From assembly GCA_933822405.4 (NCBI GenBank), contig CAKOGP040001668.1, forward strand, positions 186,001-250,000: a stretch of DNA of 64,000 nt, given 5' to 3'. The notes under the pieces are model-generated. The model did no database searches, was not told the origin of the DNA, and saw only the letters and a list, made by a program, of their open reading frames with translations. This stretch comes from Cylindrotheca closterium. Its lineage: Eukaryota > Bacillariophyta > Bacillariophyceae > Bacillariales > Bacillariaceae. This document shows positions 24,240-34,850 of this stretch, piece by piece. Within the stretch, counting starts at the first letter, position 1. Every line of letters starts with the position of its first letter. A program made the position numbers and the translations under genes.

Positions 24240-24830
24240 GAAGAACGCAAAGCTTGGCGAAGAGACCATCCATATGGTTTCTATGCTCGTCCCGAATCCA
24301 AGGGAGATGGTTCCAGTAACATCATGAAGTGGACTGCTGGAATTCCTGGAAAGGAAAGCACTGATTGGGAAGGAGGAGTCTTTCAGGTTTCGATGGAGTT
24401 TTCGGAAGATTATCCCTCCAAACCTCCCAAATGTAGGTGACATGAAAGCAAGCTTTGTTTGTTCGTTTGATTGTTTGATTGTCTGAATGGAATGTCCGAT
24501 GGATACTTGTATTACTGGGATTATTCCTCACCATTATCATTTACCATCACCCTTCTCTTTCAATTGCAAAAAGGCAAATTTGTTCCTCCCCTCTTTCATC
24601 CCAACGTTTATCCCTCGGGCACCATTTGTCTTTCCATTCTGAATGAAGAAGAAGGCTGGCGCCCCGCTATTACCCTCAAACAAGTCTTGATTGGAATCCA
24701 AGATTTGCTAGATGATCCCAACCCAAACTCTCCAGCTCAATCGGAAGCCTATAATTTGTACATGAACAACAAGACGGAATATCGACGAAGGGTGCGACAG
24801 GAGGCGGCCAAGAATACTCCGCAAGACTAG
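24240..24830 (+). CDS. UBC9: SUMO-conjugating enzyme UBC9 (5' end in gap)
   Basis: Two visible exons (from 24240 to 24432, and 24574-24830) are joined by a 141-bp intron that splits a Cys codon, restoring [13 protein letters not shown]. The first visible residues are [18 protein letters not shown], which sit about ten residues after the usual UBC9 start, so the initiator exon lies in the N run. [15 protein letters not shown] contains the catalytic Cys that carries the SUMO thioester, and [19 protein letters not shown] is typical of UBC9 and not of ubiquitin E2s. UBC9 is the only SUMO E2 in most eukaryotes and acts mainly in the nucleus. The C-terminal end (KNTPQD) has normal length. Confidence 0.95.
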
Positions 24831-24866
24831 TAGACGAAACCATGTGCGCTACTATTGGAGTTTGCT

Positions 24867-24890
24867 GGTTGGTTGGTTGGTTGGTTGGTT
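24867..24890 (+). repeat. (GGTT)6 microsatellite
   Basis: Six exact GGTT units lie about 36 bp after the UBC9 stop codon, in the expected 3' untranslated region. Confidence 0.9.
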
Positions 24891-25230
24891 TCGTCACCGT
24901 GTAGTGACAATCCATCAATTGTGGTGTCCTTTTTGGAATTGATTTGGTAGGACATTTTTCTCAGGGAAGAGGAGGAGTAACAATATACTGTAAATTCTGT
25001 TGATACCAGAACCTGTTGCTCTACTATAGTGTGAAACGAAAGAATTGACTGCAGTTTAATTCAATGTTCTATTTTTGTTTCGTGGCGATGCTTTTGCTTG
25101 TTTCATATTATGCTGAATTCTAAACTCGCTGTGAAAAAGAACATGGAATAATAGAAAACTTGGTCTTCGCTTTTGCAAATATGCCCACTTCCTCAATATC
25201 AGTATTCAAACACCAGCACAGACATGACCA

Positions 25231-25251
25231 ATATTTTTTAAAAAAAAATAT
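25231..25251. repeat. A/T palindrome
   Basis: ATATTTTTT is followed closely by its complement in A-rich sequence, giving a near-perfect AT hairpin about 75 bp beyond the stop of the succinyl-CoA ligase gene on the minus strand. It may mark a 3' end region. Confidence 0.5.
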
Positions 25252-25324
25252 GAGGCCATGTTCACCTTCAATACAGTACTTTCTACTCCTATAGTCAAAA
25301 GAGTGACGACGATATTCATATTAT

Positions 25325-26527
25325 TTACTTCATGGGTGGCAATCCCATGGCTTCTAACATGGTGGCACCAAGCTGGGCAGGAGATCTGGAAATATGAACT
25401 CCGGCACTTTCCAAAGCGGCAAACTTCTCTGCCGCTCCTCCTTTTCCTCCTGCCACAATGGCACCGGCATGTCCCATTCGACGTCCCGGTGGTGCAGTGG
25501 TTCCAGCAATGAACCCAACCACGGGCTTGTTGGGATCACCATATTCCTTGAGCCATTCGGCGGCTTCTTCCTCGGCTGATCCGCCAATCTCTCCAATCAT
25601 AATGATACCTTCGGTTTGAGGATCGTTGGTGAATCGTTCCAAAACGTCAATAAAGTTGGTCCCGCAAAAGGGATCTCCTCCAATACCTACACAAGTCGAT
25701 TGTCCCAAACCAGCAGTAGTAGTTTGATGGACAGCTTCATAAGTCAAAGTTCCACTTCTCGAGACAACACCAATCTTTCCAGGCATGTGAATATAACCAG
25801 GCATGATTCCTAGTTTGGATTCACCTGGCTTGATGATTCCTGGACAATTTGGTCCGATCAAACGAGTCTTTGTGGTGGTTTTCATGGCCGCCTTGACGCG
25901 TGCCATGTCCTGTTGGGGAATTCCTTCGGTAATGGCCACTACAAGTCCAATTTCGGCTTCGATGGCATCCATAATGGCGGCCGCACAAAAGGGTGGGGGG
26001 ACGTAAATCATAGTAGCATCGGGCTTGACCTCATCGACAGCCTCTTGGACCGAGTTAAACACTGGAAGACCCAAATGGAGTTGTCCACCCTTTCCGGGAG
26101 TGACACCACCGACCATGTTGGTTCCATATTCAATGGCTTGCGTCGAGTGGAAGGTTCCCTAATGAACATTGATGATGGAGGAGGAGCAGGTCAGAAATTA
26201 TTCGCATTCGTGAGAGAAATGAACATGAATTAATATTTTGTCATCACAATGAATGAATGAATGAATGATTGAATGATTGAATGATTGAATGAACGATCCA
26301 CGAAATGGCATGCCAGATGCTCAACCCAATGGAAAACACCCGTCGTAGAGATGATTGCAGATGTATCGGGGTGTATCTTAACGTACCTGCTTTCCAGTGA
26401 ATCCTTGACAGATGGCCCTTGTATTCTTGTCAATCCAGACATTGGCAGTCGATGACATGGATCTAGTACCTGGCTTGACCACAACGGCCGCAATTTTGGA
26501 AGCGATTCGACTATTGGAAGGATTCAT
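25325..26527 (-). CDS. SUCLG1: Succinyl-CoA ligase alpha subunit, mitochondrial
   Basis: Two exons (26527-26387 and 26158-25325; 228-bp intron) give 324 residues. With the beta subunit it interconverts succinyl-CoA and succinate with formation of ATP or GTP in the citric acid cycle. [20 protein letters not shown] joins [18 protein letters not shown] across the intron, the typical CoA-binding start. [20 protein letters not shown] and [11 protein letters not shown] follow. [16 protein letters not shown] carries the active-site His that is phosphorylated. The frame is open upstream to 26701, but the ATG at 26527 gives a standard mitochondrial presequence ([20 protein letters not shown]). Length matches the family. 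Confidence 0.95.
26249..26293. repeat. (AATG)n/(ATTG)n tract inside an intron
   Basis: Degenerate tetranucleotide repeats of the GAATGAATGATT kind lie inside the 228-bp intron of the succinyl-CoA ligase gene and explain why this intron is longer than most here. Confidence 0.85.
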
Positions 26528-27124
26528 TCTATCTTTGATGTGTCTTGGTCTACGTTGGTTGTCTTTTGAACAAACTACAGAGAAGAGGAGATGTTTGGAA
26601 CTGTCACGACGATAGGACAGCGCTAATGGGTGTCGTCGATTTCGCCTTTGAAAATCTAGCGGCACCACGGCGAAGATAGAAGATATTCTTCGGGAAGACA
26701 TTCTCCCCGTAGGCTCTACGGGGATTCCCTACTGCACAGATTCCAAAGATGTATAGAATGGAGAATCGGAGTATGGAAAAATTTCAAGGAGAAGAATGAT
26801 GGCAAATCATCCAGTCGAGTTTGTCAAAGCACCGGAATCTTTTGAGAGTAGTCTAATGGGTCGTGAATGTCGTCACTTTCTAGAGTCTGTACGCCACCGG
26901 ATAGACAAAACAAAACAGCAACAACGTCAACCTTGTTGTTGTTGGAATTTGCATTCAGCACTTGTGGTATCTGCAATCGACGATCTCTCTAGAAAACTAC
27001 ACAGTTTGTTGGAGATTTTATAGCTCGATTGATTGATTGATATATCGATTCAAAAGCAGTTGCATCAAGAGTAATTTTAGTGATCTACAAACACTTCCAC
27101 CATTCCATTGAATATAGCATCATA
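26528..27124. other. Divergent intergenic region
   Basis: This is a shared upstream region between two nuclear genes for mitochondrial proteins, succinyl-CoA ligase (-) and the synthetase-like protein (+). An open frame at 26796-27023 has no recognisable domain and is not annotated. TCTCCCCGTAGGCTCTACGGGGA near 26702 can pair on itself (CCCCGTAG with CTACGGGG). Confidence 0.45.
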
Positions 27125-28080
27125 ATGTCTCTTCCATCGCGCATCCTTCGGGCAGCCATCTCTCGGCCATCCCTTCTTGGCCGGCGACCAATTGCCAACG
27201 CTGCTTCCCGTGTTTTCCTTTCCACCACTTCTGGAGGTTCCACCCTAGCTCAATTGGCCAAGGAAAATCCCTACAAGGAGGTGGTCCGGTTCGAACACAA
27301 GAACCGAAAATGGAACTTGCAGCACGTCGATTATTACTCGGACGCATTGGCCGTAGGACTTTTGGAGAATGGGCTGCAACCGGGTGATGTTGTTCTATCT
27401 TGGTTGCCAACGCACTTTTCAGAGTCGGTAAGTTTTGGCGTACATTTGGGTTATGGATGGATACATGGATTCATTTTGGATGACGTGATTGGTCTCACAA
27501 TATCTTGCGTTTTTTTCTTTCCCTTCCGTTTCAGATGGTCTTGCAATTTGCTTGCAGCAAATCCGGTTTGGTCTTGTACAACTTGGACCCTGCACTGGCC
27601 ACTGCGGATCCCGAAGCCGCCAAGGAGGCCTTGTCCGCTGCTTTGGAATTGACCAAGGCCAATGTCTTGATTTCCCAAGAGGCTGGATCCGATGTCAACT
27701 ACGTCCGACTATGCGAACAAGTCATTCCCGAATTGAGAATCTTTGACTTTGCCGAGGGCAAACCATTCGTCACACCAAGATTCCCACACTTGCGATTCCC
27801 AATCCACACTGGATTTGATCAAGATGACAAGTGGGGTATGTTGCTCTTTAAGCATATGGTTGTCCCTTCGGATAATTTGGAAGAGCATTTGGATGGGTTC
27901 ACAGTGGATGGATCTACACCATTGTTGGGAGAGCTAAAGTTGGACTCCAAGGGTATCCCTACTGGACTTGGAAAGGTCGCTACCAACGATCAAGTTACCA
28001 AGAGCGGTGTTTTGGAAACTTACTCCAAAATATTGAAGAGAGAATACCACGAAGTGGAAGGAGTTGGTGTCGTTTGGTAA
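27125..28080 (+). CDS. Mitochondrial acyl-CoA synthetase-like protein, N-terminal part only
   Basis: Two exons (27125-27427 and 27535-28080; 107-bp intron, phase 0) give 282 residues. Residues 1-35 form an Arg/Ser-rich mitochondrial presequence (SLPSRILRAAISRPSLLGRR). Residues about 40-180 match the beginning of the ANL (acyl-CoA synthetase) fold: NRKWNLQHVDYYSDALAVGL, then LQPGDVVLSWLPTHFSES and, after the splice, MVLQFACSKSGLVLYNLDPA. The glycine-rich ATP loop and the later A-motifs of the family are absent; the protein ends with a stop after GVGVVW. It is therefore unlikely to activate a fatty acid by itself. It is either a pseudoenzyme subunit or a family of short ANL-derived proteins. 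The complete presequence, intron and clean stop argue against a random pseudogene. Confidence 0.7.
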
Positions 28081-28118
28081 TTAGAAAAAGCAGACTGGAC
28101 TGTAATATCGTGCTAAGC

Positions 28119-30321
28119 TTAAGTTTTCGTTTCAGCATTAGAGCTTACCCCACAATTAAGCTTATGGATCTTCCACGCCGCGTTTTGGCACCGTTCATCA
28201 CAGTAAAAGCATTCCGAACAGTTTGAACATTCCGACATTCCCTCTGGGAACATCCGACAACACCAATTACATTGTGCAAAGCTAGTGCTTGCTTTCACTG
28301 AAATGGTCGCAATATGGCGATCTGCCGTCCCCATGAAGGGATCAAAGGTGATCAAGGGAAGGTCTGCCATCTTGCCATCATGTGAGTAGAATCGAAAGGA
28401 TTCTCTAGAAACCTGCGAGAGGATTGTCCACGAGTCCTCCCCGACTACTCGAAAATAATTTCCCCCCTCTTCTTCATCGCCAACTTCCATGTCACCTTCA
28501 ACGTCAACGACGCTAAGGAGTCCAGAACGGAGAAAGTCTAGACCAAGCTGTACTGTCAACATGAAGTCTGATGGGCTTGGAGAAACTTCAATGGCATTAC
28601 GAAGTGTCACTGCAATCCCCTGGAGGCATATTTTCACAGGCTCGAGACATGTAAAAGTCTTGTTTTTCAACTTCTTCGTGTCAAAGCCAACAAACTTCTT
28701 GGATTTGAGTTTATGAATGCGTTTGAGGCCTAATTGATCAACTATTGCCCTTGAAAACATCGTGTAAAGGCTTTGGTTGGAGATCCGGGCAACGAGAGGT
28801 ACGTCGTTAATGGACACTTCAATGTTCTTCATCCCGAATTTCGGACACATTGATAAAGCAGAGGGAGGACTGCCGGTCAACATAGTAGTATTGCTGGCGA
28901 GTTCCAGCTTGATTCTTCCTCGACCCTCCAACCTTCCGTGCGGTCCTTCACCGGCAGAAAAGCCCAGTGGTACCATCTGCTGAGAGCTCTGGATGCCCTT
29001 TGATAGCCAGGTTTCCAACTGCTCCCGAAGGGACTCAGAAGATGAAGACAGGTTGTAAATTCCTTGCGCTTTGGCCTCTGCGATCACTTGTTCATTAGTA
29101 AAGAATCTTGGGCCTCGTCTTTTACTAGCCATTTCATCGATCCCGAGGAGATTGTGGTAAAGGCCGCGTCTGCTATTTGGGGACACTTCGGTACAAAGTT
29201 GTGCTTGACACAAAGGACACGCAATGTTGACCTTTCCGTACTCCAAAATACATTCCTTGCAGAATCTATGATCACAGTATAGAGTGACACCCCTTTTGAC
29301 ACCTTTGAGACAGATCGGGCATGTATCGTTCTCCGATTCCGCTTCCAGCGAAAGTATTTCGATCAAATTGGCATCCTCCTGCTTGAACTTGTACCCTTTC
29401 GGAACGTGCAATCCCACTAGATCTTCGGCCAGCTTTTGCAACATTATAGGATCTCGAATATCAGGATGTGTCGGGTTGCCAATGGACACTGAGAGTGTTG
29501 TCGTCGAAAAACTACCTGCAAGACGAACGCCTTTCTGTCGTAGCAGCATGAAGGTTTCTCTGACATCATCAATCGTAGGTGGTCCCAAGCCCACCCAAGA
29601 TATGGGTAGATCTATTGAAGTAATGAAACCGAGCAATACATCGACCATCGAGATTCGAAACCCATCAGACGACGTAATCATTTCAGTTGCAGGGAGATAT
29701 TCCAACAAACGACGGACCACCTGGGGTTTCGGATGCTCCATGGCATTGTAGAGACAAGTCCGACCAAAATGATCGAGTTGGTTGATGTTTGCACCAGCTT
29801 GGAGCAACAAATTCACAGACTTCAGGGAGGTATACTTGACAGCAAAAAAGAGTGCATTTGTCTGATTGGAAAGAACCTCCCGCGTTCAACACCAGTTCCA
29901 CCATACCATCAGAAAAGTAGCATCCATACTGAGCATTCAAGAATTCAAATTGACAAACCCAATGCAGGAGTGGCATAATGTTGCCAATTGCTAGCGAAAG
30001 CTGAGTTGATCTGTTGATAAGTGGTGGCCCTTTCTCAAGGCCTTCGGCGAGAGCTTGAAGAAAAGGTAAAAGGTCGACAGGAGCGGTGAAAATTTGCTTG
30101 AGATATCCTTGGAGTGCTTCGAAGGAGTTGAGGTTCTCAGGAACCCCACCCCTTTCGAGAACAGTTCCGACGAGAGAATCTGTGACGAACGGCAGAAGCA
30201 CAGGTTCGACTCTCGGTACTCTGTATTCCTGCGCCTGAGAGGCTGGCGATCTTCCTACTTGCTGCTCATTTTGTTGGCGCGCTGGTGCTTTCTGCTTTGT
30301 ACGACGGCTCTTTTTGCCCAT
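28119..30321 (-). CDS. Ankyrin-RING-MYND protein with an internal frameshift
   Basis: The N-terminal part (ATG at 30321-30319) begins MGKKSRRTKQK. It reads through SDGMVELVLNAGGSF at about 29870 and then loses the ankyrin frame. The next frame continues the same repeat as NALFFAVKYTSLKSVNLLLQ, then AGANINQLDHFGRTCLYNAM. One extra base near 29868-29878 explains this. Downstream lie a C3HC4 RING finger (CPICLKGVKRGVTLYCDHRF, ending CPLCQ), which suggests ubiquitin ligase activity, and a C-terminal MYND zinc finger (CSNCSECFYCDERCQNAAW, then HKLNC), a protein-binding module. The total would be about 730 residues. A middle region of about 300 residues has no domain I recognise. The gene is either intact with a sequencing error or has just lost its function. 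Confidence 0.8.
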
Positions 30322-30792
30322 CTTCGAGTTTCAAGGTCTGAATGCGTGTCTCGAGATACAGTACTGTAGGTTTTTGATTTGTTGGATGCAGAATTAAAAG
30401 CAAGTTGTTTCATCTAGTCATATTGGTCGGAATTGATTTGGGAGTTTATTTTTGAAGTTTGTGTGAAGTAGATTTGGCACCGATTTCTTTGGCTATTACT
30501 ACTTGCATATAGCATCTAACTCCATATTTCTCAAATTGTCACTACCTCATGTTAAAATGAATCTGAACTGTCATGGAGATGGTAGACGAAGCTTGGAATG
30601 TAGCGGTCGTCCAGGCAATTCTCTGGCGAAGACAATGATTGATTCATTCAGCTGCTTGGACAACTCCTTTCCAAGAAGTCGTGGAGCATGATATTCCACC
30701 ATGGATATTTGCGACTCTTGCAGTCTCGCTTCCTCTACTGGGCAATTTCCCCCCCAAACTCAATTGTGTGGGATGAAGTGAATTCAAATGAT
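30322..30792. other. Intergenic region, nothing recognised
   Basis: It separates the start of the ankyrin-RING-MYND gene (-) from the stop of the histidine kinase gene, which lies upstream of it on the same strand. It should hold the promoter of the former and the 3' end of the latter. I see no coding signal or repeat. Confidence 0.4.
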
Positions 30793-32598
30793 TCAACTTC
30801 GATCCATTGTCACTGCCGAAATTCCAGGACAAGTAGTAGCAGGATCATCCAACTTGGCGCTACCAGCATACTTTTCGATTGCACTTAGGACACGCTTCAA
30901 GTTCAGCGGTTTCGTCAAATAGGTGGTCATTCCGGCTTCGATGCCGCGCTCCTCGTCGCCCTTCATTGCGGCGGCAGAAAGAGCCAAGATTGGTATCGGA
31001 TGCTTTCCATTCTTGGATCCATGTTCCATTGCTCGGATCTTTTTCGTCGCATTTATACCGTCAAGCTTCGGCATTTGAACATCCATCAATATCAGCGCAA
31101 TATCATCGTGTGATTTGCAACACGAGACAGCTTCTTCGCCATCCTTGGCAAGTACAACTTCGTAACCATTTCTTGTGAGCATACGCTGCGCTAGTTTCCG
31201 GCTCACTGGATCATCTTCAGCTACCAGAATCTTGCCATTGATGAGATGGGGAGAACTTTCTTGTGGCATCATGGAAGGTCGATTGGAACCATCAACCTTG
31301 GAATTGGAGCATGGGCGATAGGGGAACAAAAAGCTGAAGTTGGAACCGCTGTTCTCGCCAACCGTTGACTTGACAGACAAGCTTCCTCCCATCAACTCCA
31401 CTAGGTGACGACAGATTGTGAGGCCGAGCCCGGTTCCTCCGTGCTGGCGAACGTCACCTATCTCAACTTGTCGGAAGGGTGCGAATATAGATTCCAAGTG
31501 ACTCGGTGGGATTCCCTTCCCAGTATCCGACACACTGAATTGAAGCATGTTACCATCAACCTTTTGTACCTTCAGCTCAATCCTTCCAGCACTTGTAAAC
31601 TTGGAAGCATTAGAACATAGATTATTGATGACCTGTTGCAGACGGAACTCGTCTCCCTTAAGACAATTGCTAATGCCTTCATCCACGGTAGTGATGAAAT
31701 CAATCTTCTCCTTCTTCTTCTGCTTCAGAAGCGAAGATGCAAGACCCTTTGTCTGAGCAATAACTGAAGGTAGTGAGAAGTCTTCATCATTATTAATGTC
31801 CATCTGCCCAGCTTCAATCTTGGATACATCTAGAATATCTTGAATGATCATAATCAAGTGCTTCCCACTATTTCTTGCAATTTTGAGCCCTTCGTAGTTT
31901 TCTTCTCGATGCTCAACGTCCAGGCCGTTGGACAGAGCAAGATCAATATGTCCAATGACTCCGTTCAGTGGTGTTCGGATCTCATGACTCATGTTCGCAA
32001 GAAATGAGGACTTGAGTCGATCAGATTCCACAGCTTTGTCCTTTGTAATGCGCAGCTGCTGTTCGTTGAGCTTGGCGTCATGGATATCATAGCAAGAACC
32101 AATGTATCCAAGAAACGTTCCATCAAGGTCATAGAATGGCCGGCCATGGTCACCAATCCAACGGTACTCGCCATGCTTGTCGAGCAAGCGGTATTCCATG
32201 TAGAAAGCTTCCCTTTTGTCAAATGATTTGACATATGTTTCAAGACATGAATCAAACTCGTCCTTGTGGACTCCCTTGGTCCATCCGTTGCCGTACTCTT
32301 GTTCCATGGTTTTGCCAGTCCACTCCAACCATGTCTTGTTGAAGTAGTCACATTCCTTGTCCAACCCTGATCTCCAGATCAGAGCTGGAAAGTCTTCAAA
32401 GATTTTCAAGTACAGTTCCTTGGCGGTATTGACCTGAACCTGTTGCTTCTTGAGACGAGCATTCTCAAGTTCCAACTCTTCGATACGAGCCTTGTATTGG
32501 TGTAACAAATCCTCTACTGGGGGTGTGACCTCCATCGAGGAGATGGAATACTGATTCAGAGACATGCCTTCGTCTCCTCGTTGCCGCTTGCAGCTCAT
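30793..32598 (-). CDS. PAS hybrid histidine kinase with receiver domain
   Basis: A single exon encodes 601 residues from the ATG at 32598 (the longer frame begins at a TTG). A short coiled coil (residues about 28-60) precedes a PAS domain (about 68-180; FPALIWRSGLDKECDYFNKT, then YRWIGDHGRPFYDLDG). HisKA follows with SHEIRTPLNGVIG (His205). The HATPase domain has NNLCSNASKF, DTGKGIPPSH and GGTGLGLTICRHLVELMGG. The receiver domain has LILMDVQMPKLDG (Asp506) and TYLTKPLN (Lys563). All catalytic motifs are intact, so autophosphorylation and transfer to the receiver are expected. There is no membrane helix, so it should be a soluble sensor. The ligand of the PAS domain cannot be read from the sequence. 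A G-box lies about 126 bp upstream. Confidence 0.95.
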   Translation of the reverse strand: MSCKRQRGDEGMSLNQYSISSMEVTPPVEDLLHQYKARIEELELENARLKKQQVQVNTAKELYLKIFEDFPALIWRSGLDKECDYFNKTWLEWTGKTMEQEYGNGWTKGVHKDEFDSCLETYVKSFDKREAFYMEYRLLDKHGEYRWIGDHGRPFYDLDGTFLGYIGSCYDIHDAKLNEQQLRITKDKAVESDRLKSSFLANMSHEIRTPLNGVIGHIDLALSNGLDVEHREENYEGLKIARNSGKHLIMIIQDILDVSKIEAGQMDINNDEDFSLPSVIAQTKGLASSLLKQKKKEKIDFITTVDEGISNCLKGDEFRLQQVINNLCSNASKFTSAGRIELKVQKVDGNMLQFSVSDTGKGIPPSHLESIFAPFRQVEIGDVRQHGGTGLGLTICRHLVELMGGSLSVKSTVGENSGSNFSFLFPYRPCSNSKVDGSNRPSMMPQESSPHLINGKILVAEDDPVSRKLAQRMLTRNGYEVVLAKDGEEAVSCCKSHDDIALILMDVQMPKLDGINATKKIRAMEHGSKNGKHPIPILALSAAAMKGDEERGIEAGMTTYLTKPLNLKRVLSAIEKYAGSAKLDDPATTCPGISAVTMDRS

Positions 32599-33422
32599 GG
32601 ATTCTATTTTTTGCGTTTCTTCTTGCAAGAGGTGATTTTAATACTATCTGCGGTAAAGTAAGGAAGCGAAACGCCGGTTTTGTTGTGATGGATGATTTTC
32701 CCTTTGGATTTTTTTGCCCGCGTCCACGTGGTGTCAGTCACGACACTGCACAGCGCCACTACTGAAAAGAAGACCGTACTAAAAGTTCTTGATAAAATAC
32801 TGTAGGACTATGGTCTGCGAGTCGTATTCCTTCGATATAAAAACATTTAGAGAAGGTGGAAGGTCTTTCAGACATATATAAAAGAGGGGGTTGCGAACTT
32901 TGAGGAATACTGTTCGTGAAGCGGTACCGGCGGTGCGGTGCCTTTTTTTTAAACAGGAGGAAGACCGAATTTTGTGAAGAATCTTTGGATGGCGGCACCT
33001 TTTCAACAATATATAAGTGTAATAATACCTATTAATAATGTGCAAGGTACAGTACCTGGTAAGTTTTACAGAAGTATCGGTATATATTACAGTACCGGTT
33101 TTCTGTTGGTTCTATTTTAGCGTCGAAATGCCCCAATCAATCAATCAATCGATCGGAAACATGCATCCATCGAGCAACCCAAAGGAAATATATATCCCTA
33201 CGATCTTTCTAAAATTGGAGTGAAGAACGGGACCTTATTACACACCTTTGAATGCCACCAATTGTATCGCCAAACCAAAGTTTTTTGTAGTACTAAGCAA
33301 CGAGGAATCCTCTACCTATCCTTGATGCACCCCCTTCAGAAAAGTTGAAAAAAATCTTTACCAGTGTGAACATGGCATATCGGACCGTTTCTTTTGTTTA
33401 AACATACTTTGTTTACTATCTT
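32599..33422. other. Intergenic region upstream of the histidine kinase
   Basis: It contains the kinase promoter with the G-box at 32724, several GGTACC/ACCGG palindromes (near 32930 and 33045-33100) and a short (AATC)n tract near 33137. No gene is seen; small frames here are short and carry no domain. Confidence 0.45.
32724..32731. promoter_or_regulatory. G-box CCACGTGG
   Basis: A perfect 8-bp palindrome lies about 126 bp upstream of the histidine kinase start codon. In eukaryotes this site is bound by bHLH and bZIP factors. Position and symmetry make it a plausible promoter element, but function is inferred. Confidence 0.45.
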
Positions 33423-34544
33423 TTATTCAGCCTCTTGCTTTGCCTTGCTGGATGCTTGTGTCATTTCAACAATGACGTTCTTAACATCCTTTCTGTCTGT
33501 GGCTGGTCTTGGGAATGGAAGACGAAGTTTGAACTGCTGAGGTTGCCCTGGCAATCTTTCATCATTCTCAGGATCTCTAGTGACCTTCACGTACATACCC
33601 AATGAGTCAACAGAAGTGATTTCTGCAGCCTTTACGTAGTCATCTCCGACCAATCCAGGGATGTAATGCTCTACCATGGCAATTGTCGAGTCCATATGAT
33701 CGTCATTCATGTGCTGGGCAACGTGTCCTCCGAACGCCATGATTGGATCAGGTTTGGCAGCTGTGTATTCTTCGGCAGTGATGCTTCCGGCTCGTGCAAA
33801 CCCTCCAACAAATCGAATGTGTTCGACATCCATGGTGAACCAGTTGAAATCTCCAAAGTCAATCCAAAAGGCACCAGGGTGCTTGGCACGGTAAATCTCC
33901 TTCGCCTTAGCAATTTCCTCGTGATTGCGAATACGGCGACAGGTTCCCATTAGGTTGACGCGGCCATCTGCGGCTCCCTTGAATTCCTTGGCGGCAATAG
34001 TTAAACTGGCCTTGGGGTTGGCCAAAATATCTTGTGTGTGAGACGACATGCCAGAAAAGACAAAGAGTGGGCGACCTTCTTCATCCGGTGCAAATCCAAC
34101 CACACTGCCACCAGGGTATCCTTCGTTGCTGAAACAGTATCCAAACAAGAAGAAGATTGCAAAAAGAGCAGAAACAATCAGATTGTCATCAGGTGAGATA
34201 TTATAATTCCATCTCATCATTTCGTCATCAATCTCAGCATGATCTTACGTTTTGGAGAAGGTAGACATGACAGCAAATCCATGATTGTATTGGACCAAAG
34301 ATCGAACATCAACTGGGAATCCTGGCTTGGGGACGCTGTTTTGGTGCTCCATGAAGGCCCCAACTCGCTCCTTTTGTTCAGGAGAAAGACTGTCAAAGGC
34401 ATCGGCTCCTTGGACATCATGTTTGGGTGCATTCTTTGGGGCATGGAAGAGAGCTTCGCCACGGTGAATCTTATTGGAGGCACGGTTGGTGAAGGCTGCG
34501 GCAGATGCCACTAGCGACAAAAGTCCAAGCGATACGAATTTCAT
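33423..34544 (-). CDS. Plastid HugZ/DUF2470 protein, GluTR-binding protein-like
   Basis: Two exons (34544-34249 and 34128-33423; 120-bp intron) give 333 residues. The leader MKFVSLGLLSLVASAAA followed by FTNRAS is a diatom plastid-targeting sequence of the ASAFAP type. A pyridoxamine-phosphate-oxidase-like split barrel follows (NEGYPGGSVVGFAPDEEGRP, then FVFSGMSSHTQDILANPKAS). The C-terminal DUF2470 domain begins HVAQHMNDDHMDSTIAMVEH. Plant proteins of this type bind glutamyl-tRNA reductase and tune tetrapyrrole synthesis; bacterial HugZ degrades haem. I infer a role in plastid tetrapyrrole regulation and cannot exclude a haem-degrading activity. It is head-to-head with another plastid-targeted gene. 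Confidence 0.85.
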
Positions 34545-34850
34545 GGTTGCGGGTATCTGTTGTTCCTGTGTCTTGTTTTCTTAATGCGATGGTTGATGGG
34601 AACAGGATTATCAAGCAGCTGTTGTCGATGATGATGATGATGATGATGTTGATCGAAAAAGATGAGAACAGATCGATGTGATGAGTTGGCAGGCAGAACG
34701 CAGCACGGACGATGCGTCAGCGTATCTTTCTCACACGATTGGTGGCAAAAATACGAACAATCCAATCACAACAACGTGGTCAGCATGCCACTTGCCAAAC
34801 CACTTCTTGTCACGGACTTGACATCATTAAAAAGACAGCCTAATCAGATA
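34545..34850. promoter_or_regulatory. Short divergent promoter between two plastid-protein genes
   Basis: Only about 306 bp separate the start codons of the DUF2470 protein (-) and the lumen-targeted protein (+), so both promoters and leaders must fit here. A (GAT)7 tract lies at 34627-34648. I recognise no specific factor site. Confidence 0.5.
34627..34648. repeat. (GAT)7 microsatellite
   Basis: Seven GAT units lie in the short shared promoter, about 85 bp upstream of the DUF2470 gene start. Confidence 0.9.

Larger units (their letters stand above)
24831..25324. other. Convergent intergenic region with simple repeats
   Basis: This stretch lies between the ends of UBC9 (+) and succinyl-CoA ligase (-). 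It contains the (GGTT)6 tract at 24867-24890 and an A/T palindrome at 25231-25251. No gene is seen. Confidence 0.5.

Noticed and set aside
26796..27023. 75-residue frame between succinyl-CoA ligase and the synthetase-like gene
   Set aside because: It has no recognisable domain and sits in a divergent promoter; leader sequence is more likely.
29862..29880. A 15-base mini-intron as explanation of the frame change in the ankyrin gene
   Set aside because: GTTCTTTCCAATCAG has GT and AG ends, but removing 15 bases would not change the frame, and no other intron here is that short.
34662..34850. Upstream extension of the lumen protein to an ATG at 34662
   Set aside because: It would bury the signal peptide about 65 residues inside the protein and occupy most of the shared promoter.
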